A stretch of 64,000 nt of DNA, from the NCBI GenBank assembly GCA_964017045.1, contig OZ024809.1:1860001-1924000 (forward strand). Direction: 5' to 3'. The position numbers were made by a program, and so were the translations under genes. The stretch comes from Omphiscola glabra (taxonomy: Eukaryota; Mollusca; Gastropoda; Lymnaeidae). This document shows positions 23,601-33,725 of the stretch, in pieces (position 1 is the first letter of the stretch; the number at the start of each line of letters is the position of its first letter). The notes below the pieces were generated by a model, which did no database searches, was not told the origin of the DNA, and was given only the letters and a program-made list of their open reading frames with translations.

Positions 23601-25503
23601 TTCATTTATGTAGAAATGGCAGTAAGAGTTGATGGTTGACTTATTTAGATTTAAATAACTATCGGCACTGTGTGCCCCACACTGGCAAAATGACTAGTTA
23701 CAATGTAACTGCTTTTCTCACAAGAATATCAATTTCCTTTGTGGAGATATAAAGAAACCAATAAAAACTTTATTTGGTTGTGTCTGAGTCATAAACTTGA
23801 AAAGATCAGCCTGGCCTTCCAAGCTCTTGATTCCTGGCCTTCCAAGCTCTTGATTCATGGCCTTCTAAGCTCTTGATTCATGGCCTTCCAAGCTCTTGAT
23901 TCGTGGCCTTCCAAGCTCTTGATTCCTGGCCTTCCAAGCTCTTGATTCATGGCCTTCCAAGCTCTTGATTCGTGGCCTTCCAAGCTCTTGATTCCTGGCC
24001 TTCCAAGCTCTTGATTCATGGCCTTCCAAGCTCTTGATTCATGGCCTTCCAAGCTCTTGATTTGTGGCCTTCCAAGCTCTTGATTCGTGGCCTTTCAAGC
24101 TCTTGATTCATGGCCTTCCAAGCTCTTGATTCATGGCCTTCCAAGCTCTTGATTCATGGCCTTCCAAGCTCTTGATTCATGGCCTTCCAAACTCTTGATT
24201 CATGGCCTTCTAAGCACTTTATGCCTGGCCTTACAAGCTCTTTGAATTATGGCCTTACAAGCTCTTGATGCCTGTCCTTCCAAGCTATTGATTCATGGTC
24301 TTCTAAGCACTTGATGCCTGTCCTTCCAAGCTATTGATTAATGGCCTTCCAAGCTCTTGATTCATGGCCTTCCAAGCTCTTTGAATTATGGCCTTCCAAA
24401 CTCTTGAGTCATTGCCTTCCAAGCTCTTGATTCATGGCCGTCCAAACTCTTGATTCACGGCCTTCCAAACTCTTTATTCATGGCCTTGTCTTGTGTGACT
24501 TTGTCTTATACACATTTCTGTTTTTGGATCCCTGAAGATTTATTCAAAAAACATTGCCATTTCTTTAGATCAATAAGAGAATCGTCTGATGGTTTTCAAT
24601 TTACAGGGTCTAAACATTTTCTTTATTGTTTCAGGTCCCAGCAAATTTATCATCATGCGTCCAGGGAGACCCACTCGTGTCATTGACGTGCGGGAGCAGA
24701 ATAAGAAGGCCAAGGCTGAACATGATGCCAAGGTCATAGCCATCAGGGAATTTGAGGCCAAAGCATTGGCGGATGCAAAAATTCATGTAGTTGAAAGTTT
24801 TCATGAGGTCCAAATTCCTCCAGTGACAGACAACTCTGTCGATAACATGACCTCAGAAAGTTTTATACAGACTTGCGAGTCGGAGGAATTGGACGATGCA
24901 CTTTGCCCCAGCAGCCAGATTTCTTCCATGTGTTCATCACGCAGCTGCAGCATCAGCAGTGACCAGCCGCTCCTGCTGGAAACCCGGTACAATGCCAGCG
25001 GGGAACAAGAAATTGTCATTGTCTCTGAAACACAACACCCGGCTCTAAGTTTAAAGCGATGCGTTCATATGGAAAGAGCATCACCAAACAAGGATCAGTC
25101 ATTTCCAGATGACTCAACGTTGACGGGTGGTGTTGATTTGACCGAAGATCCGGTTGAGCAGGAAGGTCCAATAGAAGCAACAATAACGTTGTCCAGTGGA
25201 TCCAGCAGCGTCGTCTCATGCAACTTCAAGTCCCCCAGCTCCAGTCTTGTCTTATTCCAGAATCCCTCCAAACCCGACGTCTCTCACAGCTCCTCCCTGC
25301 AGTCATCACCCATCTTGCGTAAAACTTACGACACCCCAGGTGAGAACTTTTCCACCACCCCTACCCCAAACAAACATCACAGCTGGCCCGGAAATGCAAC
25401 GGAGGGGTCAGAGTGTGGTGAGTTTGAGACCTGCTTTAATGTGGACAGATGCAGCCATGAGCGGTGCCAAAAACCTGTGAACATTGAATTAAAAATTTCT
25501 TAG
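14488..25503 (+). CDS. membrane-anchored RING-H2 E3 ubiquitin ligase, PA-TM-RING-like (spliced, 5' end unresolved)
   Basis: Probable transmembrane E3 ubiquitin ligase; the RING would recruit an E2 and transfer ubiquitin at a membrane. Well-supported exons are 19212-19428, 20658-20739, 20994-21074, 22366-22599 and 24635-25503; each has AG/GT borders and all phases agree. Candidate upstream exons are 15990-16077 and 14488-14617. In order the product has an acidic DDDDLF stretch, one hydrophobic helix (IYIWACVVVSSLIALSVVIF), a Cys/basic linker with RIPLKRF, then a RING-H2 with CPIC, CNH, H, C, and CPLC ligands, followed by a 289-residue Ser-rich tail. Order and linker resemble RNF13/goliath proteins, known as PA-TM-RING ligases; the lumenal PA domain is only partly recognisable here. 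The last intron is almost wholly minisatellite. The start codon and promoter were not found. Naming to a specific orthologue is not justified. Confidence 0.75.
15311..15406. repeat. 24-bp minisatellite, 4 copies
   Basis: Unit AACACAAGTATTTGAGGTCT plus TTTA, in a putative RING-gene intron. Confidence 0.92.
15517..15622. repeat. 35-bp tandem repeat, 3 copies
   Basis: Unit begins GGAATAGGTTGTGAATGCTG and ends GGCCACT. Confidence 0.9.
15990..16077 (+). CDS. probable lumenal-domain exon of the RING gene
   Basis: Exon of 88 nt with acceptor TTTAAAG and donor AAG/GTATGT. It reads TTVPVSVPAYFVNITGGSLL and on, enters in phase 1 and leaves in phase 2, which matches the entry phase of the exon at 19212 (AG+A gives Arg). 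The IP-type segment before a GG-L-L stretch is like the end of a PA domain in RNF13-type proteins, and NIT is a possible N-glycosylation site. The similarity is my reading, not an alignment. Confidence 0.55.
16290..16410. repeat. 66-bp tandem duplication
   Basis: Two copies around ATCGCCTCTCTCCACACACC and TGGATAACCCAA; the second runs into the target site of the fold-back element. Confidence 0.75.
16420..16691. mobile_element. 272-bp fold-back MITE with 9-bp target duplication
   Basis: Long inverted ends: CCGGAAATTTGATCAAAAGA on the left, the same on the complementary right end, each carrying several GAAATTTG-TC words. Direct repeats GGGTGATAC at 16411-16419 and 16692-16700. A 9-bp duplication with long terminal inverted repeats suggests a Mutator-like origin (inference). 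No coding capacity. Confidence 0.8.
16692..16949 (-). mobile_element. tRNA-derived SINE, copy 2
   Basis: Minus-strand head GGATGTGGCAAAGCTGTCTA and GGAGTTCAATCCCC, then a body with CTCATCTAAGAGAAGGCAAA, which is tandemly doubled here (16787-16822). Tail abuts the fold-back element. Confidence 0.7.
17234..17640 (+). mobile_element. possible solo LTR
   Basis: A TATA-like GTATTTAAGAC at 17331 is followed about 220 bp on by GAGTAATAAATATATTC, a polyadenylation-like signal, and the stretch ends GTCTGTCCCACA. This R-U5 layout is like a Gypsy-type LTR. No target duplication or second LTR was found, so borders are guesses. Confidence 0.3.
19126..19143. repeat. poly-G tract, about 16 G
   Basis: Uninterrupted G run about 70 bp before the transmembrane exon; a possible G-quadruplex and likely length-variable. 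Confidence 0.8.
19212..19428 (+). CDS. RING gene exon: lumenal stem and transmembrane helix
   Basis: Acceptor TTTGTAG, donor CAG/GTTATT. Encodes 72 codons: a polar stem, an acidic patch (ESDDDDLFGE) and a single hydrophobic segment of about 25 residues rich in I, V, A and C, ending FHIAVIYCQ. It leaves in phase 0 and joins 20658 in phase. The donor GTTATT is weak; a nearby GTAATC at 19395 would cut the helix short and break the join. Confidence 0.8.
19862..20118 (+). mobile_element. dispersed ~280-bp repeat family, copy A
   Basis: Shares with 27224-27500 (minus) and 33236-33455 (plus) the words GTGCAAAGTTTCAGCTCG, GGGTCAATTAGC, GAAGATTTTGCCAGCCAG and AGAAGTTAAT before an AAGGATTT end. No coding capacity; class unknown. 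Confidence 0.75.
20658..20739 (+). CDS. RING gene exon: juxtamembrane linker
   Basis: Short exon (27 codons plus 1 nt), acceptor CCCTTCAG, donor GGAG/GTACGG. Encodes KWGCCGRSLTRW then EVKRIPLKRFQKTEG: vicinal cysteines just inside the membrane, a possible palmitoylation spot (inference), then the basic stretch that precedes the RING in PA-TM-RING proteins. Confidence 0.8.
20994..21074 (+). CDS. RING gene exon: first half of RING-H2
   Basis: Acceptor CTGTTTAG, donor CATT/GTAAGA. Encodes DDCQDKCPICHEEF and on to LPCNH, supplying the first zinc ligands C-x2-C and then C-x-H of a RING-H2. The codon for the next Cys is split across the following intron. Confidence 0.9.
22366..22599 (+). CDS. RING gene exon: second half of RING-H2 and proline-rich stretch
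   Basis: Acceptor TTACAATGCAG, donor TCTG/GTAAGA. Continues with CYHSYCVDRWLVKMSNRCPL and C, giving the remaining H, C and C-x2-C ligands. The conserved Trp after the sixth ligand (DRW) is present, as expected for E2 binding in active RINGs. A polar linker and ESPPLPPL follow. GC is clearly higher here than in the flanks. Confidence 0.9.
22713..23085. repeat. 28-bp minisatellite, about 13 copies, RING-gene intron
   Basis: Unit CTGCCATGTGCCTCACTTCA plus CTGTTTGC, with CACGTG in place of CATGTG in many copies. Because 28 is not a multiple of 3 but stops are absent, all three frames are open; these frames are artefacts. Confidence 0.97.
23197..23462. repeat. 29-bp minisatellite, about 9 copies, RING-gene intron
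   Basis: Unit AAAGGGGACAAGAGCAGACA plus TATTGAAGT, strongly purine-rich on the plus strand. Confidence 0.97.
23814..24485. repeat. 23-bp minisatellite, about 29 copies, RING-gene intron
   Basis: Unit ATTCATGGCCTTCCAAGCTC plus TTG. Early copies cycle through TCC, TCA, TCG variants in threes, a higher-order pattern of about 69 bp; later copies decay. Ends 150 bp before the last exon. Confidence 0.97.
24635..25503 (+). CDS. RING gene last coding exon: Ser-rich cytosolic tail
   Basis: Acceptor ATTGTTTCAG; in phase with 22599 (Gly at the join), open to TAG at 25501. It starts PSKFIIMRPGRPTRVIDVRE, then a charged, Ala/Lys/Glu-rich helix-like stretch, then about 200 residues rich in Ser, Thr and Pro with no domain I recognise. 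A GTGAGA at 25341 could be an alternative donor, but the frame stays open past it, so termination at 25503 is the simpler reading. Confidence 0.75.
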
Positions 25504-27223
25504 CCGTGGGCTTGTAGCGTTTTGCAAGCAACCTACCTATCCTTCCAGTGAATGCAGTAGTCTCCTACATTGAACTTCGGAGTCAGAATTTTTCTTTTTC
25601 TCGGAGTTGGAATCAAAAAATTTGAATTGACGACATTTTGGAGTACTGGGTATTAGTAATGAAAATTTGTCTGAGAAAAGAAAGAGACATAATGTTGATG
25701 TAATTTTAACCATTTTTCTTGTAAAATTTGCAAAGGGAATGGACTCATATGGCAAAGAGAATGAACTCCTGTGGGAAAGTGTCTGACAATGAGAGTAAAA
25801 GAATTATTGTTTTCGACAGCGCAGCCCTGCAGACTTTTCATGACTTATTGTTCATACATCTGTATGTGTATGGGGAGTTAATGATTTTATTTAGATACAT
25901 TTGATGTGCATGTTTATAAATGAATTAGATTTTTGCTTTAGTTTCATTTGTAATGTTGCATTGTGACTAACCATGCTACGGTCACTGTACACATTGTATG
26001 GTGGTATGGTGGCGTTTGTAGCACCTTCAGGTTGTAACTAACCCTGGCACGGTCACTGTACACATTGTAATTGTATGGTGGCGTTGGTAGCACCTACATG
26101 CATAAACAAGTACTTAGACTTCCCAGGACAACACAAATACAATTTTCTTAATCTTTTTCCAAAAACACTTACATTTCCTTTAGGTCAGGGGTGGACTACC
26201 CTGGGTTGGCTTCAGGGGTGGACTACCCAAATGGTTTCACTTTGATCCTGAGTTGGCCTTTTTGTAGACAGCATGTCATGACACTTAATAAATAAACATA
26301 AAATAAATGACCTAGAGAATTATTTATTGATTCTCAATGCACTGAGTGAAGTCTTTGCTACTGATTGTCTCAAACTATTTGACAAAATTAACTAGGTAAA
26401 GTCTTCTCTTCTTCCAGGGTATAGACATTGCTTTGATGTCCTATTTTGTAAAGTATGTTGTCAAAAAGAAAGTCATTTGAATTGTCTGTCAATAGGACAT
26501 TGACCACGTGAAAGGGTTTGAGCAATTGTAGTGTGAACATATTATTTGAGTCACCATGGGATTCTATCTTTTTTTACAAATTTGGTTGTGTTCTTTTTGT
26601 ATTATTTAATGTTCAATTTAGTTGACATTTTACTTAGAAGTTGTTGTCATCTTGTGTCATGAGGACATATTTTGCAATTGAGGCCACTTACATCCTGATG
26701 ACATCTTTAGCCATGCTGACATCTTGTGCGACACATGACATTTAATTTCATTGTGAGGTCTTGTTCCAAACATGACATCTCATGTCATTGTGAAACCTTA
26801 TGCCATGTTTTTGGGGTTGATGCTAGTCAAAACACTTCCAGTGAGGGGAAATATGTCATATTCCCCATGTCATACTCCCACCTGATAGAAGATTTTTACA
26901 AATGTAGTTATGGGCGACAATCTATTTATAGCTTGGATTTAGAATACATGGAATTCTTTTTTTTTTTTTACTGACTTCAATAAAACATGGGGTGCATAGA
27001 AATGTTAATCTTGTTTTGTATGAACTAATATGACATGCTTAGACTTTGCCTCCCTCTCCACCTTTTCCCCCCAACACAACATAATGAACTAATCTCAGCA
27101 GTTCCAGTGTAGAGAATTTATTCTCAGTGATGCCATAGAAATATTGCAGACCACAGCAGCTCACTTCTCTTCACTTGGTCAAAAGTATATATATCACCAG
27201 AAATATGGCCCTTTTTAAATCCT
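25504..27223 (+). other. presumed 3'UTR and flank of the RING gene
   Basis: No further exon recognised. A 67-bp imperfect duplication around GTCACTGTACACATTGTA lies at 25970-26095. AATAAA at 26979 in TTCAATAAAACATGG is a plausible polyadenylation signal, with others near 26287. Confidence 0.4.
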
Positions 27224-27500
27224 TTATATTAACTTCGCGTTTGTTCGTGTTTTTTCTGGCTAGCAAGATCTTTGGACGGCTAATTGACCCACTTTCCATC
27301 AACATACCGAGCTGAAACTTGGCACATAGACTGGTTGCCAATTAACACCACATTTTTAGCCTAACCCCCAAAAATCTGTTTTTCTAGGGGTAGATGAAGG
27401 AAATATAATTAAACAGATTTCACAAAATAAAATTCCTGATAACTGTACTAAATGAGATTCTTTTAAAAATACTCGCAAGTGTGTTTGGTGCATATGACTT
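27224..27500 (-). mobile_element. dispersed ~280-bp repeat family, copy B
   Basis: Minus strand reads TGTGCCAAGTTTCAGCTCGG, GGGTCAATTAGCCGTCC and CGCGAAGTTAATATAAAGGA. Best preserved copy; similarity to copy A extends left through ATCAGGAATTT. Confidence 0.75.
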
Positions 27501-27774
27501 ACTTTTGTTTTTCTGAAATAGTTGGTGAAATGTACTATGTAAAAGCAGGTGGAGCATAAGAATATTAATACATATAATGAATTTATTCGAAAAACTTTGT
27601 TTCTATGGGTTGTTTAATAAAAACTAGATTTCTTTTATCATGAAGTTATATTTGTTACCCTTTAAAGATAAATATACTTATTTTGTCAATTAAATTAGTA
27701 TTTTGTAGCTGCTGACCTTTGATCCTGGTTCCATTTTACATGTAACCAATTATATTATCAGGGGATCCTGACAG

Positions 27775-28052
27775 ATTTTCTCTAGTCCATTAAATACAAT
27801 TGGGCATGTCAGATTTCTAGTCCATACATAATTTGTTGCCAGATTTCTCCACCATAAAATACAGCTGGTAATGTCAGATTTGTAGTCCATAAAATACAAT
27901 TGGTAATGTCAGATTTCTCCTCTATAAAATACATTTGGTCTTGTCAGATTTCTCCTCTATAAAATACAATTGGTCTTGTCAGATTTCTCCGATATAAGAT
28001 ACAATTGGTCTTGTCAGATTTCTCCTCTATAAAATACAACTGGTCAAGTTAG
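27775..28052. repeat. 35-bp minisatellite, about 8 copies
   Basis: Unit GTCAGATTTCTCCTCTATAA plus AATACAATTGGTCTT, decaying at both ends. Confidence 0.92.
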
Positions 28053-29286
28053 ATTTCCCATCACTTCTTTAGTCTACCAATAAAGTGGCCCGAGTACATT
28101 ACATTCCAATTCCTCTCATCTGACACCTACTTACCAGCTTCTCAATTATAGGTGAATGTTTGTATTAATTAGTTCTAATTTTGATGGTATGAAAAAATAG
28201 AAAATATGAAAAATAAAAAAATCATAGAATGATCAAACATTAATTGCATCTCATCACAAAACTGTGTGAAGCCAAGATCAATCAACATTCATTTTATTAC
28301 TTCTTGTTGTTTTACATAGATTTTGTGAAAGGTATCATTAATTTTGAAAACTTTTGGTGGGAAAAGAATGTATAAATAATGTATACTATTTTAATAGTTT
28401 TAGTTTTAATGTTATTAATGATTGAAGAGTGTTTAAATCTGTATTGATTGAGTGCTTAAATCTAAAATGTAAAAATAAAATTGTATTTTAAAAAAAATAT
28501 AGAATGCAGTTAAAGAGGCAACTCCCGAAAAGTTACAAATAATTTATAATTTCTTTTTGATCAAACATGTTCTTTGCTTGACAAAAGTTTTCACATCTGT
28601 GATGGCAGGAACGATTCATTAATTGTTTAGCTACAAATCATAATAAATATCATTACTCAGTGTTCTAGTTGCTGTATCTCATTAAACATGAGTAGGACTG
28701 AAGTACTGGAATGTTTTTTGTAACATATCAATATTAGAGTCAAACTGTTTTTTTCTTAGTAACGCCCTAAACTAAGGATTTTTTTTTTTATACTTCTTAA
28801 AGTTACTGTTGGCAGTCTCTTTAAAAAATAAAATAATTTGCTATTCATTATTACCACTGTCAACATTGATTTTATAACATCGAAGTCACATGCTGAAAGC
28901 TTGGGTTAGTGCTGCCACGTTTGATTTTGTTTGTATCGGCTCATCTCAAATTTGGACTCGGTACTAATAGTGGAATCTGTTAAAAGTAGCATTAACTGTT
29001 CCCTTACCGGTACTTATAGGAGCTTTTTTTTATTTATTTTTTTTAGGGGTGGGGTTGTTGTGATATAACTGCCAGTATATTTAAAAAACAGACGTGTATG
29101 TGTATTTACATTTTAGGTGCATATGGCATCAATCATGATTTCCAATGCTTCAAAAAATAGCTAATTTTAAATATATTTAAATGGGTTTTACTCGAAAAAA
29201 ATTTGTTTTTCAAAGTTGGAAACTATGTATATATATTTTTTTTTTACTGGGCACAGGTTTTGTGTTTTATTTTATAAAGACATATC
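28053..29286. other. AT-rich intergenic, nothing recognised
   Basis: Poly-A and poly-T runs only; no exon or element borders seen. Confidence 0.5.
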
Positions 29287-29402
29287 AATCTAGGCTGGAT
29301 GTTGTTCAATCATCTAGGCTGGATGTTGTTCAATCATCTAGGCTGGATGTTGTTCAATCATCTAGGCTGGATGTTGTTCAATCATCTAGGCTGGATGTTG
29401 TT
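29287..29402. repeat. 24-bp minisatellite, 5 near-identical copies
   Basis: Unit TCTAGGCTGGATGTTGTTCA plus ATCA. Copies are identical as far as I can see, so recently expanded. Confidence 0.95.
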
Positions 29403-31397
29403 GATAGAATCTTTCTGTCTCCAGGGGTGATCTATTGTACTGTTTGTGAATGTCACTCATTGATATATGATATGTGTATTCTTTGACTTGATCATCTCAC
29501 AAAAGGTTACGATGAGCTCTGTTGTAAGCCTTAAAATGTCTCAGATTATTTGGGCTTCTTGTGATTAATCAAAACAATTGTTAGAATAATCATCTGATAA
29601 AGTGACATGATTAACAGGTTTATCTTTTCATGATTTCTATTTTAAACCGTTCTGCTTCAGTTTAAGTGTTTAGATGAAAACATAGTTCAGCACAGGTTGT
29701 AGAATAATGTGGACATACTTTCAGCAATGTAATACAAAACAGTCATGAGGCAAAAGTCTTCAGTTATTGACAAAACTCTTTGTTTCTTGATTAGAAATAA
29801 ATACATTTTGAAACACACAAAAATGCATACATTTTTATGTTTAAAAAAAAAAAGCTTTTCTTGAATTAAGGTTAAGGAGTCGAGAATTTCTTTTTCTACC
29901 ATAAGCCACAACTACTATATGTGAAAATCTGGATGTAAAGATATTCTTTATATTATCTTTTTTTATTTATGATTTTTATATTTGTGGTTAAAAATAGGAA
30001 ATTTCTTGTCTTATTGCAGGTTGTAAATATGTTTTGTTATTGTAAAGATAATTTTTTTAAAATATGGGATTTTTATAAACCATTTATCTAACATTGCTGC
30101 AGTATACATCAAATACTCTTTAAAAAAAATATTGTATAAATTTTGTGGCAGTGATTTGAGCGTGACAAGTCAGTCTATACATGTGACATGCCAGTCTATG
30201 GATGTGACAAGTCATTCTATAAATGTGACAAGTCAGTCAATGGATGTGACAAGGCAGTTTGTATTTTTGAAAAGAATCTCATGTAAGTTTTATTTACTGT
30301 GAAAATGAATATCATCATGTATTCTACCTCTAGTCGGAAAAAAAAAAAAGATTTACTTTTTACCAAATCTATATTTATTTCCTTGGAAATGATGCCTCAA
30401 AATTAGTTGTTTCTTTAAAACAATATTAATATTTGTGATCAGTGTCATTTTTAAAATGTTGTCATTAGCAACATACCTCGAATATTTTGGCCACACATCA
30501 TATCATTTTTTTTAAAAATGACACCCTTAATTAAAATTATATGTTTTTGTCAAAACAATTTTTTTTTTAAAACTTAAAAGCTGATTGACAGATTTATTCT
30601 AATTTCAAAAAGTGTTTGTGTGTAAATATGTGTTCAAAACTTAAAATATGTGACATTTGTCAAGTAAACGTTTGTCAAGTATTGTCACATGAGAAGCCCA
30701 CCCAGCTGAAGATCATCAACTGCACCTCTCATATCACGATTCACCTGTCCCATCACATTTACATTTCATATCACGATTCACCTGTCACATCACATTTACA
30801 TTTCATATCACGATTCATGTGTCACATCACATGCACCTGTCACATCACAGTGTTCCCATTCCTACCCAACCCGGTTGTACAAAGAGAGCATTCTGTCTTC
30901 TCAGTCTGCACATTAGACACGCCATGTCTGATAATACTGGTAACGAACATTCTGCCAGCAGATAATCAACAAAAAAAACAGGATGTAATAGTAATAAACA
31001 AAGTCTGTAACTAGTGTCTGTATCAAATAGTCTGTGTTAAATAGTCTGACCAACTGTATCAACTCTCAGTATCAGATGTCTATATAAACTTGTCTATATA
31101 AACTGTCCAAATGCAATCATCTGTTTGTCTCAGTTCTTTCTCTGTATCAGCTGTCATGTGACATAAGCTGTCACATGACATAGGCTGTGCAGTTAACACA
31201 CATGCAGAACATCAAAGTTATTATTTTTAAAATTAAAATCTTGATCAGGATTTATCAATTTAAATTATTGATATTTCCATCAATTACTTCATCAGTGACT
31301 TTGCATAGAGAATACTTCTTCCAACAAGTGTATAAAAATCAATTAAATTGATATGCATAACAACTGTGAATGAGGAGGGGGGGGGTCTCCTAATAAC
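29403..31397. other. intergenic with two small tandem clusters
   Basis: GTGACAAGTCAGTCTAT-type units at 30157-30255 and CATATCACGATTCACCTGTC-type units at 30727-30850. A single-copy chimera of two later arrays sits at 30461-30506. No gene recognised. Confidence 0.6.
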
Positions 31398-31640
31398 ATT
31401 TTGGCCACACATCATATCAGTTGTTGTCAGTGCTTGCATGTTGGCCACACATCATATAAGTTGTTTTCAGTTCTTGCATGTTGGCCACACATCATATCAG
31501 TTGTTGTCAGTGCTTGCATGTTGGCCACACATCATATCAGTTGTCAGTGCTTGCATGTTGGCCACACATCATATCAGTTGTAGTCTGTGCTTGCATGTTG
31601 GCCACAGATCATATCAGTTGTAGTCTGTGCTTGCATGTTG
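31398..31640. repeat. 37-40-bp minisatellite, about 6 copies
   Basis: Unit contains AGTGCTTGCATGTTGGCCAC and ACATCATATCAGTTGT. Confidence 0.95.
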
Positions 31641-31664
31641 AATCACAATTAAAGCACTAATGTG

Positions 31665-31975
31665 CCAGTCATTAGTGGACCTGTCATTAGCAACATACCT
31701 TGAATGCGAGGTGGACCTGTCATTAGCAACATACCTCGAATGCAAGCTGGACCTGTCATTAGCAACATACCTCAAATGTGAGGTGGACCTGTCATTAGCA
31801 ACATACCTTGAATGAGGTGGGCCTTTCATTAGCAACATACCTCGAATGAGGGGAATCTGTCATTAGCAACATACCTCGAATGTGAGGTGAACCTGTCATT
31901 AGCAACATACCTCGAATGTGAGGTGGACCTGTCATTATCAACATACCTCAAATGTGAGGTGAACCTGTTGGGAGA
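31665..31975. repeat. 36-bp minisatellite, about 9 copies
   Basis: Unit ACCTGTCATTAGCAACATAC plus CTCGAATGTGAGGTGG, with a deleted form lacking about 2 bases. Confidence 0.95.
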
Positions 31976-32046
31976 TATTTCATTTACTGATTCAGAAAAG
32001 ATTTTAGCTCAGAAAAATTAACAGGCAAGTATTTTGTGATTCTAAT

Positions 32047-32150
32047 TCTTCATTGCCATAATGTCAGACTTCATCTCTTCATTGCCGTAATGACAGACTT
32101 CACCTCTTCATTGCCATGATGACAGACTTCATCTCTTCATTGCCGTGATT
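32047..32150. repeat. 29-bp tandem repeat, about 3.6 copies
   Basis: Unit CTTCATTGCCATAATGTCAG plus ACTTCATCT. Confidence 0.9.
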
Positions 32151-33235
32151 TGCAAGATGTCATTAACTAAGAAAAAAAGTGTGTAATTTGTCTGTGCTAC
32201 TACAACAGTTCATATATAAAGATTGAAGCAACTTATATGTTGTTTTAAATGTCTGTACAGATTGGAATATGATGTTCTGAGAAGATATGCTTGTGGCCTA
32301 TGTTAGACAATAGTTATATGTCCATTAATAGAAACAGTTTGAGCTAGGGTGAAAAAAAAAAGGGGGGGGGGGGGCTTGGGCGTATTCAAACACTAAATAT
32401 CATATGGATTGGGTGACATTAGCATATGTTGACATATCACTTCATATTATTTGTTTTTAATTTCTATGCCATGTTGTTGGATGACATTGTATTGTGTACA
32501 AAAAAAACTGTCATGACAAAAACTGATGACATTTATTGACAAAATTTCAATGTTGATTGGTGACAAAATCTTCTTTATTTTTGTTCTTGTTTCGTTGTGA
32601 ATGAGAAAATGAATGTACAACCCAATGTATAACTCAGTATGTCATGATTTAACGTCAGTGATGTGTAGATGCTGTACTGTATGTTGTGACATTTGATGCC
32701 ATGTACTTACAACAAAGACTACTACTACTATGCCACCATGACTGTATAAGCTACATATCCAGTATATGATGTCTCCCGAATCTTGATTGAAATTTAAACA
32801 AATAAAATTTAAAACATTTATTATTTGTCTAGAGCTGTTGATTCCACCACTACCCCCACCCCACCCACCACCCTATTATTATTTATTTGTCAAGGCAATC
32901 CAACATACAGAGTTAGTCATATCTAATGGAAAACGTCACATCGCATAATTAATGTTACTATTTATAGAATGTTTTGGAAAAACATGGCTTCTAACAATGT
33001 ATTTCCACATGCATATAGCAGTAACAATTTGTTTGTAAAATTGTTCATAAAATAAAGTTGTAGACACGTTTTCGTCAAGGTTAAGCCCCACTATTCCGGC
33101 TCACATAAGTGTAGACGTATCGAACAGCTGTTGAGCGATTGGCCAAACGGAATACCAGGATGTTTTTTATTAATATCTTACTGAAATTAAACTTTACGCC
33201 CGGATGTTCTATTAATAGTTTTTTAAAAATTAAAT
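32151..33235. other. intergenic, nothing recognised
   Basis: AT-rich; an A10-G13 junction at 32350-32375 is the only striking simple sequence. Confidence 0.5.
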
Positions 33236-33455
33236 GACAAACCCTATCAATGTGCCAAGTTTCAGCTCGACGAGAATTGGGTCATTTAGCCGTCCGAAGA
33301 TTTTGCCACACACCCGGCCAGGCAGCTAGCCAGGCAGCTAGCCAGCCATATAGCTAGTCAGCCATATAGCTAGTCAGCCATATAGCTAGTCAGCCATATA
33401 GCTAGCCAGCCATATACCCACAAACAAAAGCGAAGTTAATATAAAAGATTTTTTA
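33236..33455 (+). mobile_element. dispersed ~280-bp repeat family, copy C, with inner 16-bp array
   Basis: Contains GTGCCAAGTTTCAGCTCGAC, TCATTTAGCCGTCCGAAG and GCGAAGTTAATATAAAAGAT. Between them ATAGCTAGTCAGCCAT is repeated about 5 times (33340-33420), an expansion of the CCAGCCAG words seen in copy A. Confidence 0.75.
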
Positions 33456-33625
33456 AAAAACAACGTTCTTTTCTTTGCAGTGGACTGGCCGCTGAAAACC
33501 TTTCCAATAAATCTTTGCTTAAATAAGCCGCTCTTTTCAGGACATACGTTAGTATCCAATTATGGACATAAAAAACACTTTTTAAAAAAAAGATGTATTA
33601 AGTAGCCTACATCTGATAGATCTGG

Positions 33626-33725
33626 CGGATAATACAGCTTGGCACCAGTAGCGTCGCAGGAGTTGACGGAATTTTTCATAGTGTCAATCTTATCAGCCAA
33701 CGGTTGTAATATTCCTTTCCCATCC
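33626..33725 (-). mobile_element. tRNA-derived SINE, copy 3, 5'-truncated
   Basis: Shares ATACAGCTTGGCACCAGTAG and CGTCGCAGGAGTT with copy 2. Only the half distal to the tRNA head is present, as expected for LINE-driven insertion with 5' truncation. Confidence 0.6.
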
